A stretch of 64,000 bases of DNA from an uncultured Eudoraea sp. (lineage in GTDB: Bacteria > Bacteroidota > Bacteroidia > Flavobacteriales > Flavobacteriaceae), in NCBI RefSeq assembly GCF_947490415.1, contig NZ_CANLGX010000003.1:517821-581820 (forward strand), written 5' to 3'. The position numbers were made by a program, and so were the translations under genes. Under the pieces are notes generated by a model. It saw only the letters and a program-made list of their open reading frames with translations, was not told the origin of the DNA and made no database searches. Each line of letters opens with the position of its first letter. Positions within the stretch are counted from its first letter, which is position 1. Of the stretch, positions 28,305 through 37,992 are shown one piece after another.

Positions 28305-29192
28305 TTACTTCAATGCGAACTTAGATGTTCCTAGTAATTTAAGTTTGTCATCATATACATTTACCATATAATTTCCTTTTTGGAAATCACCAGATGGTTT
28401 GTTTATAAAATCACACACATCCAAATCATTGTTTTCGTAGTAGAAATCGGTTTCTTTGCTATAAGATACTGAGGCACCGTCTTCACTAGACTTAGTCATT
28501 CCTCCGCCTAAAACATTACCTTGAGGATCTAAAACCTCAACAAGGAATTGTCTGTCTCCTGCTTCTGCAATTACGTTATCAGCAACAGTAAAACAAATTT
28601 TAAATTTGTCGGTGCTTTTTGCTCTGGAAGTGGATACTAATTTACCATTGCTACGTTCTCTAACAGCATCAACTGTAAAAGAAGATAAATTTAAAGCAGA
28701 ACCTCTTTCAACTGCATCTGCCAACTGAGTATTCTGTACTACCAATGAATCGTTGAATACTGTTTGTTTTTCCAATTCAACAAAAGTACTGTCTCTTTGC
28801 ATTGCAATTAACGTATTGGACTTAGTCAAAGAATCTACCTGGCGTAGTAATTGTTCTCTTTCTTCTTTAAGAACACCAACCTGTCTTCTGTATCTTGAAA
28901 GGGAAGCAATATCAGACTTCATTGTTTTAACAGAGTCAATATACTTTGCAATTCTATCCCTGGCGCTAACCAATTCTTCATTTGTCGCATTACTTTCCAA
29001 TATTGCTTTATCGTATTCAGATTTTAAGCTATTCAAATCCTCTACAACAAGATCTTTTTCCTGAGTAAGAGCCATAGTGGTCTTTTTCTTATCCTGATAG
29101 AGACTAACAGTATAAATAATAGTAGCTAATAGAACAACGCCCAATAAGCCAGCTATTACTTTTAATCCATTGTTGTTTTTTGTTTCAGTCAT
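28305..29192 (-). CDS. membrane-anchored coiled-coil protein
   Basis: A 295-residue protein. One N-terminal membrane span (VIAGLLGVVLLATIIYTVSLY), a long coiled coil (about 38-170, heptads rich in Leu, Lys and Glu) and a C-terminal beta-rich domain (about 190-295; FKICFTVADN, GNYMVNVYDDKLKLLG). Homologues in flavobacteria are often mislabelled as chromosome-partitioning proteins; there is no Walker motif here. The C-terminal domain probably faces the periplasm. Function unknown. Confidence 0.8.
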   Translation of the reverse strand: MTETKNNNGLKVIAGLLGVVLLATIIYTVSLYQDKKKTTMALTQEKDLVVEDLNSLKSEYDKAILESNATNEELVSARDRIAKYIDSVKTMKSDIASLSRYRRQVGVLKEEREQLLRQVDSLTKSNTLIAMQRDSTFVELEKQTVFNDSLVVQNTQLADAVERGSALNLSSFTVDAVRERSNGKLVSTSRAKSTDKFKICFTVADNVIAEAGDRQFLVEVLDPQGNVLGGGMTKSSEDGASVSYSKETDFYYENNDLDVCDFINKPSGDFQKGNYMVNVYDDKLKLLGTSKFALK

Positions 29193-29364
29193 AATGTAAA
29201 TATTAGTTAACCTTTTTGTTACTTTTTAAAAGTGTTTGTTTGTATAAGTCTATATACGGTTTAGATTTACTTTTAGATTTTTTTTACTAAAAAAATAATT
29301 AAATACTTTTAACAAGAATCCCCCTAATATTAACTTTAGTAATCGCAAAATTAGAATCCCAATA

Positions 29365-29826
29365 ATGTCTTTGAAAATTATCCCTTACAGACCGGGCCTT
29401 GCCAAATACTTCAGGGATCTGAATTTATCCTGGTTGGAGAATTACTTCTATATAGAGCCTAAAGATGCTGAGTTACTGGAAAACTGTGAAAGCAGTATCA
29501 TTGATAAGGGTGGCTATATTTTTTTTGCCGAAATGAAGTCTGAAATAGTAGGATGTTTTTCTTTGATAAAATTAAATGAACAAACTTTTGAATTGGGAAA
29601 AATGGCTGTTGACCCGGGTTATCAGGGTCTGAAAATAGGTCAGGAATTGATGGAATATGCCATTTACTTTGCCAAAAGAAACAAATGGAGAACATTACTT
29701 TTATACTCGAATACAAAGCTGGAAGCCGCCATTTATATTTATCGGAAATATGGGTTCCAAGTAATAGATTTAGAAAAAAACACTCCATATAAACGAAGTA
29801 ATATTAAAATGCAGCTCATTTTATAA
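29365..29826 (+). CDS. GNAT family N-acetyltransferase
   Basis: A 153-residue single-domain GNAT. The acetyl-CoA loop is MAVDPGYQGLKIGQEL (about residues 88-103), preceded by the usual strand FELGK and followed by ALYI-type helix and KYGF motifs. Substrate unknown. A near-consensus -7 box (TAACTTTA) lies shortly upstream, and the MBL-fold gene begins 53 bp downstream on the same strand. Confidence 0.85.
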   Translation: MSLKIIPYRPGLAKYFRDLNLSWLENYFYIEPKDAELLENCESSIIDKGGYIFFAEMKSEIVGCFSLIKLNEQTFELGKMAVDPGYQGLKIGQELMEYAIYFAKRNKWRTLLLYSNTKLEAAIYIYRKYGFQVIDLEKNTPYKRSNIKMQLIL

Positions 29827-29879
29827 TTGTCTTTTATTATTTATCTTTAGCTCCTTCTTTTATTACAATAAAAAATACT

Positions 29880-30689
29880 ATGAAAAATTTAATTATTGCT
29901 TTACTTGCTTGTTTTATGGTTTTAATGGGCTGTAAGCAAAAAAACAACCGCGAAACGGGGGTAGATTCACAACCTGAGTATAGTGAACAATTACCGCCAC
30001 CGTCTGCTAACTCTCAATCAGAAATTAAAATAATTCCAATTGAACATGCAACCACAGTACTCGAGTGGGAAGATGTTACTATTTACATAGATCCGGTTGG
30101 TGGTCTAAAATCATTTGAAGGTCAAAAGCTGCCTGATTTGATTTTAATCACAGATATACATGGAGACCATTTTAGTCTTGAAACACTTGAAGAACTAAAT
30201 ACTGAAAAGGCCAAGATCATCGTCCCTCAGGCAGTTGCAGATAAAATCCCTTCTAAATTTACACCACAAATAGATATATTGAATAATGGGGATTCTAAAG
30301 AGCGATTTGGTATTACCGTTGAAGCCATCCCAATGTATAATTTGAGGGAAGAAGCTAAAGCATTTCACGAAAATGGGCGTGGGAATGGCTATGTTCTAAA
30401 TATGGGTAATGAACGTTTTTATTTTTCCGGTGATACCGAAGATATCCCTGAAATGCGCGCATTAAAAAATATTGACAAGGCATTTATTTGTATGAATCAG
30501 CCCTATACAATGACCGAAGAAAGCGCTGCAGATGCCGTACTTAAATTTCAACCCAAGGAAGTTTATCCTTATCATTACCGCGGCAGGCCAAATGTTAGTG
30601 ACGTTGGCAGATTTAAAGAATTGGTGAATCAGGAAAATCCTGACATTATGGTGATACAACTGGACTGGTATCCCAATGATGACTTTTAA
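29880..30689 (+). CDS. MBL-fold hydrolase, UlaG-like, lipoprotein
   Basis: A 269-residue protein with a lipoprotein signal (LLACFMVLMGC, Cys near residue 18). The metallo-beta-lactamase fold is shown by TDIHGDHFS (near residue 96), FSGDTEDIP and YPYHYRG; this matches the UlaG-like / NAPE-PLD-like branch. It is an outer-face or periplasmic metal hydrolase. Substrate unknown. Confidence 0.87.
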   Translation: MKNLIIALLACFMVLMGCKQKNNRETGVDSQPEYSEQLPPPSANSQSEIKIIPIEHATTVLEWEDVTIYIDPVGGLKSFEGQKLPDLILITDIHGDHFSLETLEELNTEKAKIIVPQAVADKIPSKFTPQIDILNNGDSKERFGITVEAIPMYNLREEAKAFHENGRGNGYVLNMGNERFYFSGDTEDIPEMRALKNIDKAFICMNQPYTMTEESAADAVLKFQPKEVYPYHYRGRPNVSDVGRFKELVNQENPDIMVIQLDWYPNDDF

Positions 30690-30713
30690 GAAAGGGCAAA
30701 AAAAAGTAAGGTT

Positions 30714-32405
30714 TTACCGGATTAACTTCTTGTACTTTATTCTTTTAGGCATAATATCCCCACCTAAACGTTTCTTTTTGTTCTCTTCGTACTCTGTGAA
30801 AGAACCTTCAAAGAAATATACCTGTGAATCTCCTTCAAAGGCTAATATATGAGTACAAACTCGATCCAGAAACCAGCGATCGTGAGAAATTACAACGGCG
30901 CAACCGGCGAAATTTTCCAAACCTTCCTCTAACGCCCGTAATGTGTTTACATCCAGATCATTTGTAGGTTCATCCAATAACAAAACATTGCCTTCATCCT
31001 TTAAAGTCATTGCGAGATGTAATCTGTTGCGTTCTCCTCCGGAGAGCATGTTCACCTTCTTGTTCTGCTCACTTCCGGAAAAATTAAATCGGCTTAAATA
31101 TGCTCTGGAATTAACCTGCCTGCCTCCCATCATTATCAATTCCTGACTGTCGCTAAAGTTTTCCCATATAGACTTATCTTTCTGAATATTAGAATGACTT
31201 TGATCTACGTAGGCTATTTTAGCCGTCTCACCCACAATAAATTCGCCCTTGTCCGGAGCTATCTCGCCCATGATCATTTTAAAAATAGTTGTTTTACCAG
31301 CCCCATTAGGTCCTATTACTCCGACTATTCCGGCCTGTGGCAATTTAAAATTTAACTCTTCGTAAAGTAATTTATCGCCAAAAGCTTTACTTACATTTTT
31401 AGCTTCAATAACATTGGTTCCCAACCGAGGGCCATTTGGAATATAGATCTCTAACTTTTCATCAAGTTGTTTTTGATCCTGACTTAATAATTTGTCATAA
31501 TTATTGAGACGGGCTTTCTGTTTAGCCTGCCTGCCCTTAGCACCCTGACGTACCCAATCTAATTCCCGTTCCAGTGTTTTCTGTCTTTTAGAGGCCTGTT
31601 TACTTTCTTGTGCAAGACGTTTGGATTTTTGATCAAGCCAGCTACTGTAATTTCCTTTCCATGGAATACCTTCTCCCCTATCTAACTCCAGTATCCAACC
31701 GGCGACATTATCCAGGAAATAACGGTCATGTGTTACCGCAATAACAGTTCCTTTGTATTGTGCCAGATGGTGTTCTAACCAATGTACAGATTCAGCATCC
31801 AAATGGTTGGTTGGCTCATCAAGCAATAATATTTCCGGTTCCTGAAGAAGCAACCTGCACAATGCCACCCGTCTTCTCTCACCGCCCGAGAGTACAGAAA
31901 TTTTCTTATCTGCTTCAGGAGTCCTCAGCGCATCCATAGCAATCTCCAGTTTGGTGTCGAGTTCCCAGGCATTGGAAGCATCTATTTTATCCTGCAGAGT
32001 TGCCTGTTTGTCCATCAGCTTTTGCATTTTATCTGCATCTTCATATACTTCAGGCAATCCAAACATATCATTTATCTTGTTGTACTCATCGAGAATAGCA
32101 ACGGTCTCAGATACTCCTTCTTTGACAATCTCCAAAACTGTCTTATCTTCATCCAGTAAAGGTTCCTGTTCCAGATACCCCACTTTATAACCCGGCGAAA
32201 AAACTACATCTCCCTGATAGTTCTTATCTACACCAGCTATAATCCTCAATAGCGTAGACTTACCCGAACCATTAAGTCCGAGTATTCCTATTTTGGCCCC
32301 GTAAAAGAAGCTTAAATAAATATTTTTAAGAACGGGAGTATTGGCATTTTTGTAGGTTTTGGTAACCCCGGACATTGAGAAAATTACCTTCTTATCGTCA
32401 GACAT
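30714..32405 (-). CDS. ettA: energy-dependent translational throttle protein EttA (ABC-F)
   Basis: A 563-residue ABC-F protein with two ATPase domains and no membrane spans: Walker A GLNGSGKST and GPNGAGKTT, signatures LSGGERRRVAL and LSGGERNRLHL, joined by a long basic linker rich in Lys and Gln. EttA binds the ribosomal E site and gates the first elongation steps by ATP/ADP ratio. It lies downstream of a small membrane protein gene and a Gfo/Idh gene on the same strand. Confidence 0.94.
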   Translation of the reverse strand: MSDDKKVIFSMSGVTKTYKNANTPVLKNIYLSFFYGAKIGILGLNGSGKSTLLRIIAGVDKNYQGDVVFSPGYKVGYLEQEPLLDEDKTVLEIVKEGVSETVAILDEYNKINDMFGLPEVYEDADKMQKLMDKQATLQDKIDASNAWELDTKLEIAMDALRTPEADKKISVLSGGERRRVALCRLLLQEPEILLLDEPTNHLDAESVHWLEHHLAQYKGTVIAVTHDRYFLDNVAGWILELDRGEGIPWKGNYSSWLDQKSKRLAQESKQASKRQKTLERELDWVRQGAKGRQAKQKARLNNYDKLLSQDQKQLDEKLEIYIPNGPRLGTNVIEAKNVSKAFGDKLLYEELNFKLPQAGIVGVIGPNGAGKTTIFKMIMGEIAPDKGEFIVGETAKIAYVDQSHSNIQKDKSIWENFSDSQELIMMGGRQVNSRAYLSRFNFSGSEQNKKVNMLSGGERNRLHLAMTLKDEGNVLLLDEPTNDLDVNTLRALEEGLENFAGCAVVISHDRWFLDRVCTHILAFEGDSQVYFFEGSFTEYEENKKKRLGGDIMPKRIKYKKLIR

Positions 32406-32490
32406 AAACTTAATATGTTTTTTGAAAAATAAATCAAGAAGTCATAAAACCAGTTGATATTTAAAGAAATATTATGGGATAGAGAAGGGC

Positions 32491-32673
32491 TCAAACTCTC
32501 CCTTTTAATGCATTAAATACCCAGGCTATGGCAAAAAAACCAATACCAACGGAGGCAAACCCCCATCCGGCTACATCGTCGTAACGAAATGCCCCAAGGG
32601 CAATAAGACCTAAGCCCACAAAAATCATAATAAAGGTAGCCCAGGCAAGGACCGTATTCTTGTTCATTCCCAT
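32491..32673 (-). CDS. small two-span membrane protein (CAL67264-like)
   Basis: A 60-residue protein with two hydrophobic segments (AWATFIMIFVGLGLIALGAF and WGFASVGIGFFAIAWVF) joined by a short polar turn (RYDDVAG). It resembles the family I recall as CAL67264, found beside ettA in flavobacteria. Function unknown. Confidence 0.75.
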   Translation of the reverse strand: MGMNKNTVLAWATFIMIFVGLGLIALGAFRYDDVAGWGFASVGIGFFAIAWVFNALKGRV

Positions 32674-32744
32674 GTTAGTTAGTTTAGTTGGACCTCAAAT
32701 ATCGGAAATTTTATAAGAATTTTTCAAAGTAAATGCTTAAACTT

Positions 32745-33728
32745 TTATTGTTCAAAGGGAAAGACTACCCCCGTTTGTTTCCTAATATTGTCCATAATTC
32801 TAATTAAATCATAGGTATTTTTCAAGGACCATAAGTCACTTTCTAACTTACCGTTCCTTAAACATTGATGAACTTCTACAATTTCATACTCATAACCTTT
32901 TCCTCTGGTAGGTAATTGAACTTTTTCTAACTTATCGTTTTTTTCAACAGAATATTCCTGTGCTTCGTGCCATCGGGGGGTTAAAAAGACAGTTCCCTCA
33001 GAACCGGAAATCTCTGCCTTCATTTCGGAATTAGAGGTAAGTCCGCTATACAATATGGCCTGTGCATTTGAATATTCAAAAATCATGGAGGTTTGGATAT
33101 CTACCCCTGTTTTATATATTTTAGAAGAAGCCATAATTTTTTCAGGAAATCCTAAAATAAGATATGCTAAAAAAATAGGATAAATACCTATATCCAAAAG
33201 GGATCCCCCTGCCAATGCAGGATTTAGAAGCCTACCGTTTATATCCTTGTCGAGCGCATAAAAAGCAAAATCTGCATGTAAGTATCCTACTTCACCAATA
33301 ATTCCCTCGTCTATCAAATTTTTTACTTTTCTAATTGAAGGGTTAAACCTGCTCCATAAAGCTTCCATCAAAAAAACGTTATTTTTTCTGGCGGAGGCAA
33401 TCATTCTTTCCACTTCACCTCTATTTATTCCCATAGGTTTTTCGCAAAGTACATTTCGTCCTTCATTCATGGCCATGATACTCAAATCGGCATGAGAAGT
33501 ATGTGGTGTGGCAATGTATACCACATCTACGTCGGTACACGCAAATAATTCCTGATAGCTACCAAATGCATGTTTGGCATTATTTAATTCACCAAATCGT
33601 TTGGCCTTTTGAATATCTCTCGAGGCAACCGCAGTGAGTTCCCCATCAGCGATCAATTTTAAATCATCTGCAAATTTTTGAGCTATATTTCCCAATCCCA
33701 CTATTCCCCAACGAATTTTTTCTTTCAT
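32745..33728 (-). CDS. Gfo/Idh/MocA family oxidoreductase
   Basis: A 327-residue NAD(P)-dependent oxidoreductase. N-terminal Rossmann site GIVGLGNIAQKF, the conserved CEKPMGIN motif (near residue 97; Lys is the catalytic position) and a C-terminal alpha/beta substrate domain. The group acts on sugars and related polyols; trans-dihydrodiol dehydrogenase-like members are close in pattern. A near-consensus promoter (TAACTTTA on the minus strand) lies in the divergent gap shared with the carboxylase gene. Confidence 0.88.
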   Translation of the reverse strand: MKEKIRWGIVGLGNIAQKFADDLKLIADGELTAVASRDIQKAKRFGELNNAKHAFGSYQELFACTDVDVVYIATPHTSHADLSIMAMNEGRNVLCEKPMGINRGEVERMIASARKNNVFLMEALWSRFNPSIRKVKNLIDEGIIGEVGYLHADFAFYALDKDINGRLLNPALAGGSLLDIGIYPIFLAYLILGFPEKIMASSKIYKTGVDIQTSMIFEYSNAQAILYSGLTSNSEMKAEISGSEGTVFLTPRWHEAQEYSVEKNDKLEKVQLPTRGKGYEYEIVEVHQCLRNGKLESDLWSLKNTYDLIRIMDNIRKQTGVVFPFEQ

Positions 33729-33807
33729 ATCTTACTGTTGTATTTTGCTAAAGTTAATCAATATTACTCCTTATCTTTAACCCTATTAAAGAAATTGACT
33801 ATAGAGA

Positions 33808-35436
33808 ATGGATATCAACTTCAATAAGAACGAAGATCAAAATAAATTACTGGTTTCAGAGCTAAAGAAGAGACTTGTAAATGTAAAATTAGGCGGCGGT
33901 AAAATCCGTATCGAAAAGCAGCATGAATTAGGTAAAATGACTGCAAGAGAACGTATAGACTACTTATTGGATGACAAAAGTAATTCTATAGAAATCGGTG
34001 CATTTGCGGGAGATAATATGTATAAGGAACATGGTGGGTGCCCATCTGGAGGAGTTGTGGTAAAAATAGGCTATGTTAAAAGTAAACAATGTATTGTTGT
34101 TGCAAATGATGCTACAGTAAAAGCGGGTGCCTGGTTCCCGATTACGGCCAAAAAGAACCTTAGAGCTCAGGAAATTGCTATAGAAAACCGACTTCCAATT
34201 ATTTATTTGGTAGACAGCGCAGGGGTTTATCTCCCCATGCAGGATGAAATTTTTCCCGACAAAGAGCATTTTGGCCGCATTTTTAGAAACAATGCGATAA
34301 TGAGCAGTATGGGTATCGTACAGATAGCCGCTATTATGGGGAGTTGTGTAGCAGGGGGTGCTTATTTACCTATTATGAGTGATGAAGCCCTGATTGTTGA
34401 TAAAACCGGGAGTATATTTTTAGCTGGCAGCTATTTGGTTAAAGCCGCTATAGGGGAGAATATTGATAATGAAACCCTGGGTGGAGCCACGACACATTGT
34501 GAAATTAGTGGGGTAACCGATTATAAGGCAAAAGATGATAAAGATGCCCTTGATACGATCAAAAACCTGATTGATAAGATAGGGGTTCCCAATACCGCAG
34601 GATTCAATAGAATTAAGACTATAAAACCTGCAGAAAATCCGGAGGACATTTATGGTATTTTACCCGGATCAAGGACAGAGCAATACGATATGCTCGAAAT
34701 AATTAAGCGACTTGTAGACCACTCAGAATTTCAGCAATATAAGGAGGGGTTTGGGAAAACAATCCTGACAGGATATGCACGCATTGATGGCTGGGCCGTA
34801 GGCATTGTCGCTAATCAACGAAAGGTAGTGAAGACCAATAAAGGCGAAATGCGATTTGGAGGTGTTATTTATTCAGATTCTGCAGATAAGGCCACAAGAT
34901 TTATTGCAAATTGCAATCAGAAAAAAATACCTCTCGTTTTCCTTCAGGATGTCACAGGGTTTATGGTGGGTAGCAAAAGTGAACACGGCGGAATAATAAA
35001 GGATGGCGCCAAAATGGTGAATGCAGTAAGCAATTCTGTTGTACCTAAATTTACCGTGATTATTGGCAATAGTTATGGAGCCGGAAATTATGCTATGTGC
35101 GGTAAAGCCTATGACCCAAGACTAATCTTCGCCTGGCCAAGTGCCGAACTTGCTGTAATGAGCGGGAATTCGGCGGCAAAAGTATTACTCCAGATAGAAA
35201 AGGCCTCTTTAAAAAAGAAGGGAGAAAAAATAACTCCTGAAAAAGAAGCCGAACTCTTTGATGAAATTAAGAAAAGATATGATAGACAAATATCCCCATA
35301 TTACGCGGCAGCACATTTATGGACAGACGCTATTATAGATCCGTTAGAAACACGCAAATGGATTTCCATGGGTATAGAGGCAGCAAACCATGCCCCTATT
35401 GAAAAAGCATTTAATATGGGTGTCTTACAGGTTTAA
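33808..35436 (+). CDS. acyl-CoA carboxylase carboxyltransferase (beta) subunit
   Basis: A 542-residue crotonase-fold carboxyltransferase with the two usual halves: N-terminal MTARERIDYLLD and GSCVAGGAYLPIMSDE, C-terminal GNSYGAGNYAMCGKA and FAWPSAELAVMSG. The GGAYLPIMSDE and GGATTHCEISGV motifs are closest to methylcrotonyl-CoA carboxylase beta subunits; propionyl-CoA specificity cannot be excluded. No biotin carboxylase / carrier subunit gene is in the window, so the partner lies elsewhere. A near-consensus -7 box (TATCTTTA) precedes it. The 3' end overlaps the convergent M24 peptidase gene by 4 bp. Confidence 0.9.
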   Translation: MDINFNKNEDQNKLLVSELKKRLVNVKLGGGKIRIEKQHELGKMTARERIDYLLDDKSNSIEIGAFAGDNMYKEHGGCPSGGVVVKIGYVKSKQCIVVANDATVKAGAWFPITAKKNLRAQEIAIENRLPIIYLVDSAGVYLPMQDEIFPDKEHFGRIFRNNAIMSSMGIVQIAAIMGSCVAGGAYLPIMSDEALIVDKTGSIFLAGSYLVKAAIGENIDNETLGGATTHCEISGVTDYKAKDDKDALDTIKNLIDKIGVPNTAGFNRIKTIKPAENPEDIYGILPGSRTEQYDMLEIIKRLVDHSEFQQYKEGFGKTILTGYARIDGWAVGIVANQRKVVKTNKGEMRFGGVIYSDSADKATRFIANCNQKKIPLVFLQDVTGFMVGSKSEHGGIIKDGAKMVNAVSNSVVPKFTVIIGNSYGAGNYAMCGKAYDPRLIFAWPSAELAVMSGNSAAKVLLQIEKASLKKKGEKITPEKEAELFDEIKKRYDRQISPYYAAAHLWTDAIIDPLETRKWISMGIEAANHAPIEKAFNMGVLQV

Positions 35437-36797
35437 TTACCTAAATGTTTGATTTCCCTGGGTATCAGCATTAACTCTGTTTGTCGTCCATTTACATACC
35501 TAAAACCCTCTTCCCCATAGAAGCCTGCTTCTTCCAACATGATTCTAATATCTCTATTCCATTCCGGAATAGTAATTGTTGTATTCAATTCAATAGCATA
35601 AACTGTGTTCGCATTTAGTGGGTAATTCTCGCCGTCGTCTTTCATAACCCCCCCCTGGGAATCCCACATACCAATAGTTGTTCCTGCAGAATGACCATAA
35701 GACCCTAATGGATGAGAATAAATGGCAGGTTTAAATCCGGCCTCTTTGGCTTGATCCAAGGCGATCCTTAATATTTCATTCCCTGTTCGTCCTTTTATCA
35801 TATTCTTTGTGAGATAGTCCTGCACACTGTTCCCAGCTTTCAAACCTTCCCTTAAAAAATCAGGTGCTTCCTTTTCTCCGGGTTTTAAAACATAGGCCAA
35901 TTCCTGACAATCTGTATTTAATCTTAAATAAGTAATCCCAAAATCACAGTGTAACAGATCTCCAGGTAAAATCACCATTTGGTCTGGTCTTCCCGAAAAA
36001 GAGTATAGATGCCCCACCAGTTCCTCATTTGTTCGTTGTACATCTACTGTTGGATGGAACCAGGTCTCCAGACCCAAGTCTGTAACTTTTTGCCTCATCC
36101 ACCACTCCACTTCAGTTGTTGTTGTTATTCCGGGGGTTATCACTTTTTCGGAAAATGCTTCTTCAATAATATCGTGCGTGATGGAGACCAACTGATTGTA
36201 AATTACCATTTCCCGTTCAGTTCTTGTCTCAATCCATCTAACACCAAGTTGTTCAGCAGAAACTACTCTTGAAGCGTATTTCTTTGGTAAGTACTGCAAG
36301 AATTCCTCATAATCTGTCTTATCCAGACCATCCGCTATATTATGATCTTTTGAAAAATTCAGGCCTATTTTTTTTGGATTACGTTCTTCTATCAATTGAA
36401 TTAATCTTTGCCATTGATCAGGTTCTTTTTCTTTGTCCCATGCCGAAGAGATGTTTTTTCCGACATTATATCTGGCTACGGCCAGCTTTTCGATTGTGTT
36501 GTTGGCTTTATCTCTATAAAACAATAGAATGGTTCTCCTTCTGGCATTTAGCCATGTAGCCGGCAGCATGGTCCTCAATATAGGGTCTTCATTGTATTCC
36601 CGGGAAATAAGAATCCACATATCCACATCTGACTGGTCCATAAGTTCAGGCAACAGTACATCAAACCGTTCGTTTAAAATTTCATCAATAACCTGAGCAC
36701 GTTCTTCTTCAGATAAAATTTGCTGGCAGAATAACTGATAACTAAGTGAAAATAAAAGGAGCGTCAGGAAAGTTTTCATAAAATGCGTAGACTTCAT
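35433..36797 (-). CDS. secreted M24 family metallopeptidase (Xaa-Pro aminopeptidase-like)
   Basis: A 454-residue protein with a signal peptide (FLTLLLFSLSYQLFCQ). It has an N-terminal creatinase-like domain and a C-terminal pita-bread domain; metal ligands fit LLHCDFGI, YSHPLGSYGHSAG, ELNTTI and the ENY/AIEL region. An ATG at 36779 six codons downstream is an equally good start. It probably cleaves N-terminal residues before proline, or acts as a prolidase, in the periplasm. Confidence 0.87.
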   Translation of the reverse strand: MKSTHFMKTFLTLLLFSLSYQLFCQQILSEEERAQVIDEILNERFDVLLPELMDQSDVDMWILISREYNEDPILRTMLPATWLNARRRTILLFYRDKANNTIEKLAVARYNVGKNISSAWDKEKEPDQWQRLIQLIEERNPKKIGLNFSKDHNIADGLDKTDYEEFLQYLPKKYASRVVSAEQLGVRWIETRTEREMVIYNQLVSITHDIIEEAFSEKVITPGITTTTEVEWWMRQKVTDLGLETWFHPTVDVQRTNEELVGHLYSFSGRPDQMVILPGDLLHCDFGITYLRLNTDCQELAYVLKPGEKEAPDFLREGLKAGNSVQDYLTKNMIKGRTGNEILRIALDQAKEAGFKPAIYSHPLGSYGHSAGTTIGMWDSQGGVMKDDGENYPLNANTVYAIELNTTITIPEWNRDIRIMLEEAGFYGEEGFRYVNGRQTELMLIPREIKHLGN

Positions 36798-36920
36798 TAA
36801 TTTATAATTTGTTTTATTTTTTAAAATAAGCCATGAATATACTAATCATTTATATTCTATAGTAATACATTCTTACCCTTAGTATTACTAAAATTTGGGT
36901 TCTCAAAATTTTGAATGATA

Positions 36921-37988
36921 TCAGCTTTTTATCAAAGACAAGCTTTTTTCCCTTACAATCTTACCATTTGTTGTGTTTATAAAAGCCGGGACGTAAAATA
37001 TTTCTTTTGGCAACTCAAATTTCTCCAAATCGGCTTTGGAAATTATTTCCTGAAGCCCCTCTATTTTTTCACCTTCAACAACTAAAACTAATTTCTGACC
37101 CAACTTCAAATCGGGCAAAGCACTAACAAAAAATCTTGACGGTATAAGGGACGACAGTTTTTGTTCAATTTGCTCAGGAATTAATTTGATACCCCCCGAA
37201 TTAATAACGTTATCAAATCGTCCCTGCCAAAGAAATTCTTTTTCCGAGATCAATTCTACAATATCATTGGTGATTACAGGGTCATCGGTAATATTTGGAG
37301 CATTTATTACCAGACATTTCCTGTCATCCTGAGAAATAGTTATATCCGGTAATATTTTGAAGGCGCCAAACTTTGACTTGGTATCGTATTGATTCAATGG
37401 TCTGACCGCAACATGAGTAATGGTCTCGGTCATGCCATAAGTCTCAAAAATCTTTGTATTGCTATTAGCAATCAATTTAATTAATTGAGAAGAAACTGAA
37501 GCTCCCCCGACTATGACCGTCTGAATCTGATTTAATTTATTAATAGATGATTCTAATTGAAGAGGTACCATGGCGCAAAATTTATAGGACTTATTTACTC
37601 CATCCAAAGGTCTTGAAGTAGGAGCAACAAAATCGAGCTCTAAACCAAGAACCATTGCTCTAACGAGCATCATCTTTCCCGCAATATATTGGGGAGATAG
37701 GCATAGTAAAACCCTGTCACCGGCCTCTAACTGGAAATATTCGCCGGTAACCTTGGCAGAGTTTACCATATGCTGTTTTTTTAATGCAATCCCCAGAGGA
37801 ATACCTGTAGAGCCGGATGTTCGAACTGTTAACTGTAGGTCTGGAGACAACCAATCTAACAGAAAGTCTCCTATATCCTTTTCATAATCTTCTCCTTCCT
37901 TAATTAAACTATAAGCTACCTCTTTTAACTCTTCATTGGAGTAGCCATGACCATTAAGTTTAAATTGTTCGTGTATTTTAACCGCCAT
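36921..37988 (-). CDS. menE: O-succinylbenzoate-CoA ligase
   Basis: A 355-residue AMP-forming acyl-CoA synthetase: TVRTSGSTGIPLGI (P-loop-like), ETYGMTETITHV, a GRFDN hinge and a C-terminal lysine in TTNGKIVRE. It is shorter than typical ligases, as flavobacterial MenE proteins are. It activates o-succinylbenzoate for menaquinone. It lies 4 bp after the CPBP gene, which overlaps menC, so the three form one operon and the role is well supported by context. Confidence 0.93.
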   Translation of the reverse strand: MAVKIHEQFKLNGHGYSNEELKEVAYSLIKEGEDYEKDIGDFLLDWLSPDLQLTVRTSGSTGIPLGIALKKQHMVNSAKVTGEYFQLEAGDRVLLCLSPQYIAGKMMLVRAMVLGLELDFVAPTSRPLDGVNKSYKFCAMVPLQLESSINKLNQIQTVIVGGASVSSQLIKLIANSNTKIFETYGMTETITHVAVRPLNQYDTKSKFGAFKILPDITISQDDRKCLVINAPNITDDPVITNDIVELISEKEFLWQGRFDNVINSGGIKLIPEQIEQKLSSLIPSRFFVSALPDLKLGQKLVLVVEGEKIEGLQEIISKADLEKFELPKEIFYVPAFINTTNGKIVREKSLSLIKS

Positions 37989-37992
37989 CTAA